Below the pieces are notes generated by a model. That model searched no databases and had not been told where the DNA came from. It saw only the letters and a program-made list of their open reading frames with translations. A stretch of 28,944 nt of DNA. Source: DASWIV01 sp036397475 (lineage in GTDB: Bacteria; JAJVIF01; JAPKYR01). Positions 7,605 to 14,349 of the stretch are shown in pieces. The position numbers and the translations under genes are program-made. The stretch covers positions 1-28,944 of the forward strand of contig DASWIV010000020.1 in assembly GCA_036397475.1 (NCBI GenBank). Direction: 5' to 3'. How positions within the stretch are numbered: position 1 is the first letter of the stretch; every line of letters starts with the position of its first letter.

Positions 7605-8870
7605 CTACTCCCCGTCAACCGTTAATTTTATATTCCCATCCGATAATTTCAAATCCACCTGGGCGCCGGGACTCGCCTGCGACACCCTTGAGATCAGCTT
7701 TCCGGTTTCGCTGTTGAAGGCAAGTGAGTATCCCCTGTTCAGAATCGCCTGCGGGTCCAGGGATGAAATACGGGCTGTCGAGGTCTCCACATCTTTTTTG
7801 AGTTTAGACAGCCTGACTGTTATTTCCCTTCGCAGCCGTCCCTGCAGGAAATCAACGTCCTGCATTCTTGCATGAATTTTATCCTTCGGACGAGTGAATA
7901 CCGTCCGGGAAACGGTATTGTCCAACTGGCCCAGGCAATTTTTATATCGTGCTTCCACACGCACACGGATGTTTGACAAAAGCCCGTAAAGATTTTCATG
8001 GAGGTCGTAAATGTCCGGGGCTGCTATCGACGCTGCCTGTGTTGGTGTCGCTGCCCTCACATCAGCGACAAAATCGGAGATGGTAAAATCGACCTCGTGC
8101 CCGACTGCGCTTATAACGGGTACTTTGCAGTCGCGAATTCTCCTCACCAGTTTTTCGTTGTTGAAACAGGCAAGGTCCTCGAACGATCCGCCGCCACGTC
8201 CGATAATTATCAGGTCGATCCCATCCTCGCCAGAACCGACAACCATTTCATTCCACATTTCCAGCTTGTCGAGTGCCGCAATCAGACTCGGAGGCGCGGT
8301 TTCTCCCTGTACCAGCGACGGTGACAGCACGCATGAAATATACGGCGCGTGCTGGCTGAAAATTCGCAGCATGTCCCGTAGCGCGGCTCCATCCGGACTG
8401 GTCACCAGTCCAATAATTTTTGGAAATTCCGGCAGCGGTCTTTTCAGATCGTCGCTGAACAGTCCTTCAGACTGAAGGCGTTTTCTGGTCTCTTCGAATT
8501 CAATCCAAAGCGCGCCAACTCCGACATCTTCCACTGAATCAATATACAGCTGGTAACTTCCGCCCTGCTGCCATACGCTGATTCTTCCCTTTGCGATTAT
8601 TTCCCGGTTATTTTCCGGCTGCACCTTTAACCGTTCCGCCGACCCTCGAAACGCGACACATCTAAGGGTGCTTTCGGAATCTTTCAGGCTGAAATAGATG
8701 TGTCCGGCAGACGATTTCGACAGGTTTGTAACTTCTCCCTGTACGGTGACCCGGCGCAGGTCGGGATCGTTGTCGAACAGGCCTTTGATCAGGTTCGTAA
8801 CCTGTGACACTGTCCAGACACGGTCGGAAGGCGGGGATTCGATCAGGCTGTCGTCGGATATCATTCCCAT
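7605..8870 (-). CDS. xseA: Exodeoxyribonuclease VII large subunit
   Basis: XseA is the catalytic subunit of exonuclease VII, used in mismatch repair and removal of single-stranded DNA. The 421 residues show an N-terminal OB-fold (about 15-115, with VQGEVTNLSKSSAGHIYFSL), then the catalytic domain with GLVTSPDGAALRD, IIIGRGGGSFEDLACFN and VGHEVDFTISDFVADVRAATPTQA split across it. A long coiled coil follows, then the C-terminal LNRGYSLAFN. The length is typical. The start ATG at 8870 sits at the edge of the loop of a perfect 12-bp inverted repeat, and no ribosome-binding site is visible, so translation may be regulated. It is followed by xseB and preceded by folD with a 57-base gap. Confidence 0.96.
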   Translation of the reverse strand: MGMISDDSLIESPPSDRVWTVSQVTNLIKGLFDNDPDLRRVTVQGEVTNLSKSSAGHIYFSLKDSESTLRCVAFRGSAERLKVQPENNREIIAKGRISVWQQGGSYQLYIDSVEDVGVGALWIEFEETRKRLQSEGLFSDDLKRPLPEFPKIIGLVTSPDGAALRDMLRIFSQHAPYISCVLSPSLVQGETAPPSLIAALDKLEMWNEMVVGSGEDGIDLIIIGRGGGSFEDLACFNNEKLVRRIRDCKVPVISAVGHEVDFTISDFVADVRAATPTQAASIAAPDIYDLHENLYGLLSNIRVRVEARYKNCLGQLDNTVSRTVFTRPKDKIHARMQDVDFLQGRLRREITVRLSKLKKDVETSTARISSLDPQAILNRGYSLAFNSETGKLISRVSQASPGAQVDLKLSDGNIKLTVDGE

Positions 8871-8887
8871 CGGAGGGGAATGATATC
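8857..8887 (-). promoter_or_regulatory. Perfect 12-bp inverted repeat enclosing the xseA start codon
   Basis: GATATCATTCCC (8857-8868) and GGGAATGATATC (8876-8887) are exact inverted copies with a 7-base gap. In the minus-strand transcript this folds into a hairpin whose loop holds the A and U of the xseA AUG, with the G closing the stem. The second in-frame ATG (8864) lies inside the stem. There is no U tract. It could be a translational switch, a processing site between folD and xseA, or a dyad operator. Confidence 0.6.
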
Positions 8888-8927
8888 ATAAGTGAAATAT
8901 TAAAAAGTGATTACGATGAAATTGTCA

Positions 8928-9788
8928 CTAACCCTTGAGTTTACGGTTGGCTGCATCCATAAGATTCGCGAACAGGCACGCCGTTGTTACAGGACCGACT
9001 CCTCCGGGAACAGGTGTGTATGCAGCGGCAATGCTCGTGATCCTTTCAGAATCGACATCACCGCATAATTTACCGTTCTCGTCAACATTGATCCCCACAT
9101 CGATAACCGTCGCGCCGGGACGCACAAATGTTTCATTCACCATGCGCGGGCGTCCTGCAGCGACTATCAGGACTTCGGCGCGTTTACAAACCGCGTGCAG
9201 GCTGTGTGTTTTCGAATGTGTCCAGGTCACAGTCGCGTTTCTCGCAAGAGCCAGCAACCCGAACGGCTTCCCAACAACAAGGCTGCGCCCGATAATAACA
9301 ACCTCGAGGCCCTGGAGTCCGTACTTGTTATAATCGAGAATTTCCATGGCAGCCCGCGCGGTCGATGGCGGTACCGCCTGCTTGTCACCCTGGAAAAGAT
9401 ATCCCGCCTGTGTCGGCGTAATTCCATCGACATCCTTCTGCGGATCAAGTGCGGCTGCCGTCTTGGAATAGTTGACGCCCTCCGGTACCGGTGTCTGTAT
9501 CAGAACGCCATCGATGGTATCGTCTTCGTTAAGTGAATTGATTGAATTCGTTACTGTGCCGGTGGTCGCGAGACTGTCAACCGGAAATTCGACGACTTCC
9601 ACACCGAGTTTTTTGCCTGTTGAACGTATCGACTTCAGGTAACTCAATCCCGCCGGGTCGTCGACAGTCAGTACTCCAAGGCGCGGGTCGCGTCCGGTTT
9701 TCGATTTAAACGACTCTACCCTCTCAGCGGTGTAATCGTTGATTTCTCTTGCTACAGGTTTACCTATTAATGTTCTAGCGTCAGCCAT
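8928..9788 (-). CDS. folD: FolD-type methylenetetrahydrofolate dehydrogenase/cyclohydrolase lacking the catalytic lysine
   Basis: FolD normally converts 5,10-methylene-THF to 10-formyl-THF in two steps. The 286 residues show the family layout: IDGVLIQTPVP (92-102), KDVDG (118-122), the NADP site GRSLVVGKP (167-175), HSKT and YTPVPGGVGPVT. Relative to E. coli numbering, Y50, Q98 and D121 are kept. The YxxxK motif reads Y50-L-K-S-I54, so the lysine needed for cyclohydrolase activity is isoleucine. The usual PCTP segment is also altered (PPSTARAA). It may be a dehydrogenase-only enzyme, as in yeast Mtd1. Start ATG 9788 has GGAGGA about 9 bases upstream. It heads the folD-xseA-xseB run, and a 16-base palindrome (9849-9864) lies upstream. 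Confidence 0.93.
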   Translation of the reverse strand: MADARTLIGKPVAREINDYTAERVESFKSKTGRDPRLGVLTVDDPAGLSYLKSIRSTGKKLGVEVVEFPVDSLATTGTVTNSINSLNEDDTIDGVLIQTPVPEGVNYSKTAAALDPQKDVDGITPTQAGYLFQGDKQAVPPSTARAAMEILDYNKYGLQGLEVVIIGRSLVVGKPFGLLALARNATVTWTHSKTHSLHAVCKRAEVLIVAAGRPRMVNETFVRPGATVIDVGINVDENGKLCGDVDSERITSIAAAYTPVPGGVGPVTTACLFANLMDAANRKLKG

Positions 9789-9848
9789 TGAAACTTGTCC
9801 TCCGGGAGAGGGATAGTAACACAGTCAAGCCAAATCCGGTAGACCAGG

Positions 9849-9864
9849 TTAGTTGAATAACTAA
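9849..9864. promoter_or_regulatory. Palindrome in the folD upstream region
   Basis: TTAGTT GAAT AACTAA is a 6-bp perfect dyad with a 4-base centre, 61 bases upstream of the folD ATG on the divergent side. Its size and position suit a dimeric repressor site, but no regulator is known. Confidence 0.3.
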
Positions 9865-9938
9865 TTCAGGATAAATTTTAGTGCGATATCGTCGCGTGGA
9901 GAACTCTTGCTTTCATATAATTCCAAACTTAAGATGTA

Positions 9939-9950
9939 GCCGAATTCGGC
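9939..9950. promoter_or_regulatory. 12-bp perfect palindrome upstream of the small membrane-protein gene
   Basis: GCCGAATTCGGC reads the same on both strands, 78 bases before the ATG at 10028. It lies just after TATAAT at 9916-9921, which could be a -10 element although no good -35 is seen. Two further small dyads, GGAATTTTTTCC and TTTAAGCCTTAAA, lie between it and the start, so the leader is unusually palindromic. Confidence 0.3.
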
Positions 9951-10027
9951 GCACACAGAATTTAAGGAATTTTTTCCGATAACGCTTTAAGCCTTAAACC
10001 GGAATGTAATTCATTGAAAACCGTCAG

Positions 10028-10429
10028 ATGAGACAGAATCCCCTGGACAATTTCGTCAAAATTATCGGACTGGCCACTCCACCTGTATATCTCGCTGTGG
10101 GTTGGATATTCGAAGCCTGGTGGGTTGGATTAATCGGATTTATTTATGCGCTGATACTGCACATCGCGGTTATTTACCCGCTTGCGAACATGTCCAATAT
10201 CGGGATTAATAAATGCCCGGCTAAGTCGTTTGGCCGTCCATTCTCCAGGGCATTCATTGCCAGGGTAATATTCGGACACCTGATCGCCTTAGCCTTGATT
10301 TACTCTCAATCAACCGGGTGGTGGGTATTTATTCCTGTCGTACTGGTTTATTTTTTTCTGGATTACGTGCTCTCAAAAAAATATCTTCCCGACCTCTCCA
10401 CTGACCGTGTCGATTTCAGAATCAAGTAA
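10028..10429 (+). CDS. Small four-helix membrane protein, unknown function
   Basis: I do not recognise the family. The 133 residues give four probable membrane helices (about 10-28, 32-54, 74-95 and 99-117) with short loops. Aromatic residues sit at the interfaces (WIFEAWWVG, TGWWVF). The second loop (NKCPAKSFGRPFSRAFIAR) is basic and is probably cytoplasmic. There is no signal cleavage site and no catalytic motif. No clear ribosome site precedes the ATG. It stands alone: folD diverges upstream and the tRNA-Val gene faces it downstream. Confidence 0.7.
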   Translation: MRQNPLDNFVKIIGLATPPVYLAVGWIFEAWWVGLIGFIYALILHIAVIYPLANMSNIGINKCPAKSFGRPFSRAFIARVIFGHLIALALIYSQSTGWWVFIPVVLVYFFLDYVLSKKYLPDLSTDRVDFRIK

Positions 10430-10468
10430 GACGGGAGAAAATATTAAGTGTGGGTAATATTAAATTAA

Positions 10469-10545
10469 TGGTGGGCGCGAATGGATTCGAACCATCGACC
10501 TCTACCGTGTGAAGGTAGCGCTCTAACCAACTGAGCTACGCGCCC
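10469..10545 (-). tRNA. tRNA-Val (anticodon CAC)
   Basis: The minus strand folds into a complete cloverleaf. The acceptor is GGGCGCG with CGCGCCC, the D stem GCTC/GAGC, and the anticodon stem CTACC/GGTAG around loop TTCACAC, giving anticodon CAC for GUG codons. The T arm is GATGG TTCGAAT CCATT. The discriminator is A and the 3' CCA is encoded (10469-10471), for 77 bases in total. It has its own promoter. Confidence 0.97.
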
Positions 10546-10558
10546 GCATGGGCAGAAA

Positions 10559-10587
10559 AATATACTACACGATCAGACGCCTGTAAA
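10559..10587 (-). promoter_or_regulatory. Sigma-70-type promoter for tRNA-Val
   Basis: On the minus strand TTTACA (10587-10582) is followed by exactly 17 bases and TATATT (10564-10559). The -10 box ends 13 bases before the tRNA 5' end, which suits a short leader removed by RNase P. Confidence 0.6.
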
Positions 10588-10594
10588 GAATGCG

Positions 10595-11146
10595 CTAGCG
10601 TTCATTCCTGCCAAGCCAGAGCTCTTCTTCCACTTTGTTCTCTTTGTTAATTGCCCTCGCTATCAAAAACAACAGATCACCCAGCCTGTTCAGGTATATC
10701 AGCACGCTCGATACCCGCTGCCCGGTATGGAGGAGCTCGGTTACATGCCTTTCCGCAGCCCGAACCACACATCGAGCCCAGAAACATGTTGACGCCGATG
10801 CGGTTCCGGTTGGGAGAATGAAATTCTTAAGGGGCGGAAGCGTTTCTTCCAAAGCGGCACATTCGGCTGTCAGGTCGCTGATCATTTTGGACGTTACCCT
10901 CGGCACCTCGATGGCAACCGACGGTGTCGCGAGGTCGGAACCTACAATGAAAAGATCCCGTTGAACTTTCAAAAGTATGTTATCGAGGTACTTAGGCACA
11001 TCCGGAAATGCCCTGACCATACCTATAGCGCTGGAAACTTCATCCACCGTGCCATAGGCTGCAAGCCTCGGATGATTTTTGGAGACCCTCTCTCCTCCGA
11101 ATAATCCGGTACTGCCATCGTCGCCGGAACCGGTTGTGATCGACAT
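10595..11146 (-). CDS. PduO-type ATP:cob(I)alamin adenosyltransferase
   Basis: The enzyme transfers adenosyl from ATP to cob(I)alamin to make coenzyme B12. I start at the ATG at 11146 (183 residues): AGGAGGA lies 7 bases upstream and the protein then opens with the family signature ITTGSGDDGSTGLFGGERVSK, the ATP-binding segment. Upstream in-frame starts would overlap the preceding gene. Further signatures are YGTVDEVSSAIGMVRAF, the helical FILPTGTASAS, ARCVVRAAERHV (the arginine-rich motif of the trimeric family) and LIYLNRLGDLLFLIAR. The length is typical of the family. No B12 enzyme or transporter is nearby, so it may serve a ribonucleotide reductase or mutase elsewhere. It follows the 118-residue membrane gene by 44 bases. 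Confidence 0.93.
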   Translation of the reverse strand: MSITTGSGDDGSTGLFGGERVSKNHPRLAAYGTVDEVSSAIGMVRAFPDVPKYLDNILLKVQRDLFIVGSDLATPSVAIEVPRVTSKMISDLTAECAALEETLPPLKNFILPTGTASASTCFWARCVVRAAERHVTELLHTGQRVSSVLIYLNRLGDLLFLIARAINKENKVEEELWLGRNER

Positions 11147-11190
11147 TGGTACATCCTCCTCGTCCGGTTTGCACTTGAGAATATCGAATC

Positions 11191-11547
11191 CTATTTCATC
11201 CATTCGCCGTGCCGGCCCCTGGACCTCTGTTCCCATTCACGGCGAATATTTCCGTAATGGGTCTGCCAGTTTCCTCCACGGCGAAATGCGAATGCAAGCT
11301 TCGTTAAATCCCATAGCTCCCTGAATCCAATTTTAAATCCCAGCCATATCCATCCGCCGACCAGCAGGAACAGGATGAATGCGAGGAATAACAGAAACGC
11401 AATCAGTGCAGCCGGCAGTATGAAAACGAAGAACACCACTGCCAGGCCGAGAAATATCAGTGTGCCGACAATCGCCGCGACCCACCCCTCGAATTTTGAC
11501 GTGCGGGTGGATCCGTCGGGTAATTGTCTCTTGTACTCAAATTTCAT
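11191..11547 (-). CDS. Two-helix membrane protein, unknown function
   Basis: No family is recognised. The 118 residues hold a polar N-terminus (MKFEYKRQLPDGSTRTSKFE), two adjacent membrane helices (about 20-45 and 47-72) and a basic, aromatic tail (FRRGGNWQTHYGNIRREWEQ) that should be cytoplasmic. It lies directly upstream of the cobalamin adenosyltransferase on the same strand and is perhaps cotranscribed. Only a weak GGA precedes the ATG. Confidence 0.65.
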   Translation of the reverse strand: MKFEYKRQLPDGSTRTSKFEGWVAAIVGTLIFLGLAVVFFVFILPAALIAFLLFLAFILFLLVGGWIWLGFKIGFRELWDLTKLAFAFRRGGNWQTHYGNIRREWEQRSRGRHGEWMK

Positions 11548-11640
11548 AATAAATCCAGTCTCATATTACTACAGATGTCGGGATTTAAAAATGATTGACT
11601 ATGCTCCGGAAAGTTGCAGGGAGCGATAGCGTTAAAACGG

Positions 11641-11797
11641 GGCGCCGGCGACAAGCCGGTTTAAAACCGGGAGCGCATGCGCCACTGTCGATCGCCGCAC
11701 AAACTCTGAATAATATTAATGCTGAATTTTCTTAATTAATTATGAAAAAATCCGCGCATGCATCTAACTAAATTAGAAACGCGGATAGAATGCTATC
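11641..11797. repeat. Dense cluster of hairpins and palindromes in a gene-free stretch
   Basis: The 292-base gap 11548-11839 has no gene but much symmetry. GGCGC (11641-11645) pairs with GCGCC (11679-11683) around CCGGTTT-A-AAACCGG (11656-11670) and overlaps the palindrome GCGCATGCGC (11673-11682). TCCGCG (11751-11756) pairs with CGCGGA (11780-11785) around TCTAA/TTAGA (11763-11777). GATAG/CTATC follows (11784-11797). It could be a REP-like element or a structured RNA. Confidence 0.5.
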
Positions 11798-11801
11798 CCC
11801 C

Positions 11802-11841
11802 AGGAAATACTTGCCCGAAAGGTGGGTATTTCCTACTTTTT
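11802..11841 (+). terminator. Plus-strand terminator-like hairpin
   Basis: AGGAAATAC (11802-11810) and GTATTTCCT (11826-11834) form a 9-bp stem, which extends inward with TTGCC/GGTGG wobble pairs, and is followed by ACTTTTT. The U tract exists only on the plus strand, yet the neighbouring genes on both sides are on the minus strand. On the minus strand it directly follows the TPR-like gene stop and is followed by GGGGG. Confidence 0.5.
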
Positions 11842-12400
11842 AGTCCAGCGCGTAGATAAATCTCTCCGCTGCAGTATAGTGGCCGGCTTTTGCAAGCGCA
11901 CACAGCAGTGCGAGGGCCCTGTCCCGGTCTCCGGGATACGACTCCACCTCTTCAACCATTTCCTCAAGTTTCACCGGATCGATACCAGCCCCATTTAAGG
12001 ACGCATTAAAATATTCCCTGGCTTTCAGTGGGATCAGCCTCATTGCCTGCCCGATATATTTCGATGCCTTCGCTAATTCCCTGATTTTAGCGGCATTCAG
12101 GCCACCAATGAGAAGTCCCGCGAACGAATTCGGGTGATTTTCAATGTATTTGTCGAGGTATTCAGCCGCTTCCGGATACCTCTTCATCAGGTACAACGAC
12201 CGTCCGGCGACAAGTTTGATCTTATCGGGTAAATTTTCCTGGTTGAGTAAAGCGGAAATATTCCTTAACGCTCCCGGCGCATCGCCCTTTTTTAAGTCTT
12301 CCATGGCACGCGAAACAGCCATTCCGATCTCGCGCTCCGACATCTTGAGGGTGCTTTGATGGGCCGCTGAGGTGGTTTTGAATAATGTGAAAAGGAACAT
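11840..12400 (-). CDS. TPR-like helical repeat protein
   Basis: The 186 residues are almost wholly helical with TPR spacing. Examples are AMEDLKKGDAPGALRNISAL, AGRSLYLMKRYPEAAEYLDK followed by YIENHPNS, NAAKIRELAKASKYIGQAM, and a final ALLCALAKAGHYTAAERFI. The residues W/L-G-Y-A-F-A-P recur loosely. TPR proteins are adaptors, and nothing shows the partner. There is no signal peptide, although the first 20 residues (MFLFTLFKTTSAAHQSTLKM) are odd for the family, and an internal ATG at 12343 could be the real start. No good ribosome site precedes either. It diverges from the nucleotidyltransferase cassette across 174 bases. Confidence 0.75.
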   Translation of the reverse strand: MFLFTLFKTTSAAHQSTLKMSEREIGMAVSRAMEDLKKGDAPGALRNISALLNQENLPDKIKLVAGRSLYLMKRYPEAAEYLDKYIENHPNSFAGLLIGGLNAAKIRELAKASKYIGQAMRLIPLKAREYFNASLNGAGIDPVKLEEMVEEVESYPGDRDRALALLCALAKAGHYTAAERFIYALD

Positions 12401-12574
12401 GGATTTGTCCGTTGGGAGTCCTGAAGAGATTTAAACTAAATTAATGTCGGGGGATCATGGAAAATGTGGGACAATTTACATGCCTGGAAATGGGAAAAAA
12501 CCGGATTAACCTGTAATGGAAATATATCGCAAAACCTGCTTCCGTTGTGATACCATAGCAGGGGGGAACGACTG

Positions 12575-13234
12575 ATGAGTCAACTTGAAAAGATAGACAT
12601 TAAAGCTTACCGGGACGAAATGACGGAGTTTCCATCGTTGCGTAATCCGGCGGATCGCCACAAGAAAATTCTACGATGGCTGACCAGGCTATCAACCGAC
12701 CTGGGATGTCCGCCACCGGTTCTTGTCGGATGCGGCGCTGTCGAAGTTTATACCGACGCGCAGACCGCGACAGGCGACGTGGACATCATCGCGCCCGACC
12801 TCGGAAAACTCTGGTCTGCCCTTTTGGAGCTGGGTTTCCAGCGGTCGTCAGACCAGAGATTCTCATTCCATCAATCTTATTCGCTTCTCTTCGAGTTCCC
12901 GTCGGATAAACTTCGGGAAGGCGAGGAAACCGTGAGTATCGATATCGACGGGGTCGAGTGCAAGGTCATAAGTCCCGAGGACCTGGTGATCGACAGGCTC
13001 GAGATGTTCGAAGCTACCAACAGCGGTACCGACCTTGTTTACGCTTACATGATCTACCACGGGCTGCACGACAAGCTTAACCATAAAAAGATCGTGGACA
13101 GGGTGAAAAAATCCGATTTGAAAAATATTTTCAAATTCATTCACAGCCTGCATATAAAAGCGAAAGACGAGGGTATTTCGATCGACGAGCAGGGAAGCGA
13201 AATTTCAGAACATATCAGAAGGAAGATGTCCTGA
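12575..13234 (+). CDS. Nucleotidyltransferase-fold protein, copy 1 of duplicated cassette
   Basis: The 219-residue protein has the minimal NTase core seen in DUF6036/AbiEii-like proteins. A glycine turn VGCGAVEVYT (51-60) leads to ATGDVDIIAP, with the metal-binding pair D68 and D70. A probable third carboxylate is E107 in the strand SLLFEFPS. A conserved block VISPEDLVIDRLEMFE (131-146) and a helical C-terminus follow. The first glycine pair is GCG instead of GGS. Members of this superfamily act as toxins or antitoxins, or modify RNA or protein, but the substrate here is unknown. GGGGGGA lies about 7 bases before the ATG. It ends two bases before the small gene, so they are translated together. 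A paralogue lies at 13459-14130. Confidence 0.8.
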   Translation: MSQLEKIDIKAYRDEMTEFPSLRNPADRHKKILRWLTRLSTDLGCPPPVLVGCGAVEVYTDAQTATGDVDIIAPDLGKLWSALLELGFQRSSDQRFSFHQSYSLLFEFPSDKLREGEETVSIDIDGVECKVISPEDLVIDRLEMFEATNSGTDLVYAYMIYHGLHDKLNHKKIVDRVKKSDLKNIFKFIHSLHIKAKDEGISIDEQGSEISEHIRRKMS

Positions 13235-13236
13235 CC

Positions 13237-13443
13237 ATGACAGAATGGGAAACTTTAATGGCGGATGAAGACAGGTTCAGAAGGAAGACTTTCGCGCGGG
13301 CTTTGCTGATGGCGGTCGACGAGGATTGCCTTACCAGAAAACCGCGCGACCCGTCCAAGGAAACCCTGATGAAACAGCTCGGGCTTCCCGAGCGGTACCC
13401 CGAAGTCGATACTAAATCGATTCACAAAAGTTCTGATGAATAA
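13237..13443 (+). CDS. Small cassette partner protein, copy 1
   Basis: This 68-residue protein of no known family starts two bases after the NTase stop (TGA-CC-ATG). It is charged and helical with no signal or membrane segment. It aligns without gaps to the other small protein (14118-14315): F19, A26, D28, T33, P36-R37-D38, K41, L44-M45-K46 and L48-G49 coincide. The shared motif is T-x2-P-R-D-x2-K-x2-L-M-K-x-L-G. No HEPN RxxxxH, zinc or DNA-binding motif is visible. Its fixed place after an NTase-fold gene suggests a partner, antitoxin or regulatory subunit (inference). It is followed after 15 bases by the second NTase gene. Confidence 0.75.
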   Translation: MTEWETLMADEDRFRRKTFARALLMAVDEDCLTRKPRDPSKETLMKQLGLPERYPEVDTKSIHKSSDE

Positions 13444-13458
13444 GTAGATCTCCAGACC

Positions 13459-14130
13459 ATGGCTGTACGCACCGACAAAGCTATTGCGGATCTCGCGGAA
13501 AAACTTGGCGAGATACAGCTCCTCGATCCAGGGGAAAGACACATATTTCTCCTCTGGCTGATTACCCGCGGGATGACTCTCCTCGGTGCCGACAGACCTG
13601 TAATGGTAGGCGGCGGATCGGTTGAACTTTATACCAGCATACACATAGCAACCGGCGACCTGGATCTTGTCGTCAAGGATATCGATGCATGCGTCTTCGT
13701 GCTGGAAAGTCTAGGATTTGTCCGCCATGAAAATACCAACCATTTCGTAAATCGCGACTGCGCGATGCTTGTGGAACTTCATGGAAAGCAGCTTTTTCCC
13801 GGAGAAGAATCTGTCGAACTCTCTTACCGGAAATCGCTTTTGCGCGTTATCAGTCCCGAGGACTGCATCGTCAACAGGCTTGCGGAATATAAAAAGCACG
13901 GCTCAACCATGGACCTCCTTTCGTCACTGTACATCTCCATGCTCGTACGCGAACGCCTGGATTTCAAACGGCTGCATCAGCGGATCGATGAATTCGGGCT
14001 TTTGGATTACTACCGGCTTATCCAGGACCTTGGACGGCAGGTCGTTCTTCAGCATATCGGTCCCGACGAGGTCGCCGGAGTTCTCATTAATTTTATAAAA
14101 ACCGGGGAGTATCGCGAATGCGCGTTTTGA
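13459..14130 (+). CDS. Nucleotidyltransferase-fold protein, copy 2 of duplicated cassette
   Basis: This 223-residue paralogue of the 12575-13234 product keeps the same layout one residue earlier. The turn is VGGGSVELYT (50-59, a canonical GGS-like turn), then ATGDLDLVV with D67 and D69, a probable third carboxylate E106 in AMLVELHG, and VISPEDCIVNRLAEYK (130-145). The C-terminal halves have diverged strongly (NHKKIVDRVKK against DFKRLHQRIDE), so the duplication is old or the copies have specialised. No strong ribosome site precedes the ATG, and translation may be coupled to the upstream gene 15 bases away. Its last 13 bases overlap the second small gene. Confidence 0.8.
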   Translation: MAVRTDKAIADLAEKLGEIQLLDPGERHIFLLWLITRGMTLLGADRPVMVGGGSVELYTSIHIATGDLDLVVKDIDACVFVLESLGFVRHENTNHFVNRDCAMLVELHGKQLFPGEESVELSYRKSLLRVISPEDCIVNRLAEYKKHGSTMDLLSSLYISMLVRERLDFKRLHQRIDEFGLLDYYRLIQDLGRQVVLQHIGPDEVAGVLINFIKTGEYRECAF

Positions 14131-14315
14131 AGTACGATCAGATCGTCAAGGATAAGGAGTCAAACATGGCATTTGGCTACCAGCTCATTCGCGCGATAGA
14201 CCCTCGCCTTATTACCCACCGTCCGAGAGATATCGAAAAGGCCATCCTCATGAAGGAACTCGGAATGGACCTCACAATGGCGGAAGCCCCGCCCGGAAAA
14301 AAATCCAAATCCTGA
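14118..14315 (+). CDS. Small cassette partner protein, copy 2
   Basis: This 65-residue protein overlaps the end of the second NTase gene by 13 bases. It aligns gap-free with the first small protein over about 50 residues, and the N-terminal extension before F19 has the same length in both, which supports the ATG at 14118. However, AAGGAG lies 7 bases before a second ATG at 14166, which would give 49 residues beginning right at the conserved region, so both forms may be made. It ends in a basic tail (PPGKKSKS). Shared residues are D28, T33, P36-R37-D38, K41, L44-M45-K46 and L48-G49. Function unknown; see the paired protein at 13237-13443. Confidence 0.7.
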   Translation: MRVLKYDQIVKDKESNMAFGYQLIRAIDPRLITHRPRDIEKAILMKELGMDLTMAEAPPGKKSKS

Positions 14316-14325
14316 TAAATTTAAT

Positions 14326-14349
14326 GATAATACAAGACCAGGTATTATT
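14326..14349. terminator. A/T-rich hairpin between convergent genes
   Basis: GATAATAC (14326-14333) pairs with GTATTATT (14342-14349) around an 8-base loop. It covers the 29-base gap between the cassette and the end of the helicase gene and overlaps the helicase TAA. The stem is weak and has no long T run. It may serve both strands. Confidence 0.3.

Noticed and set aside
8011..8475. 154-codon plus-strand frame
   Set aside because: It is antisense to the conserved catalytic domain of xseA, with Ser/Arg/Pro-rich composition typical of an antisense shadow.
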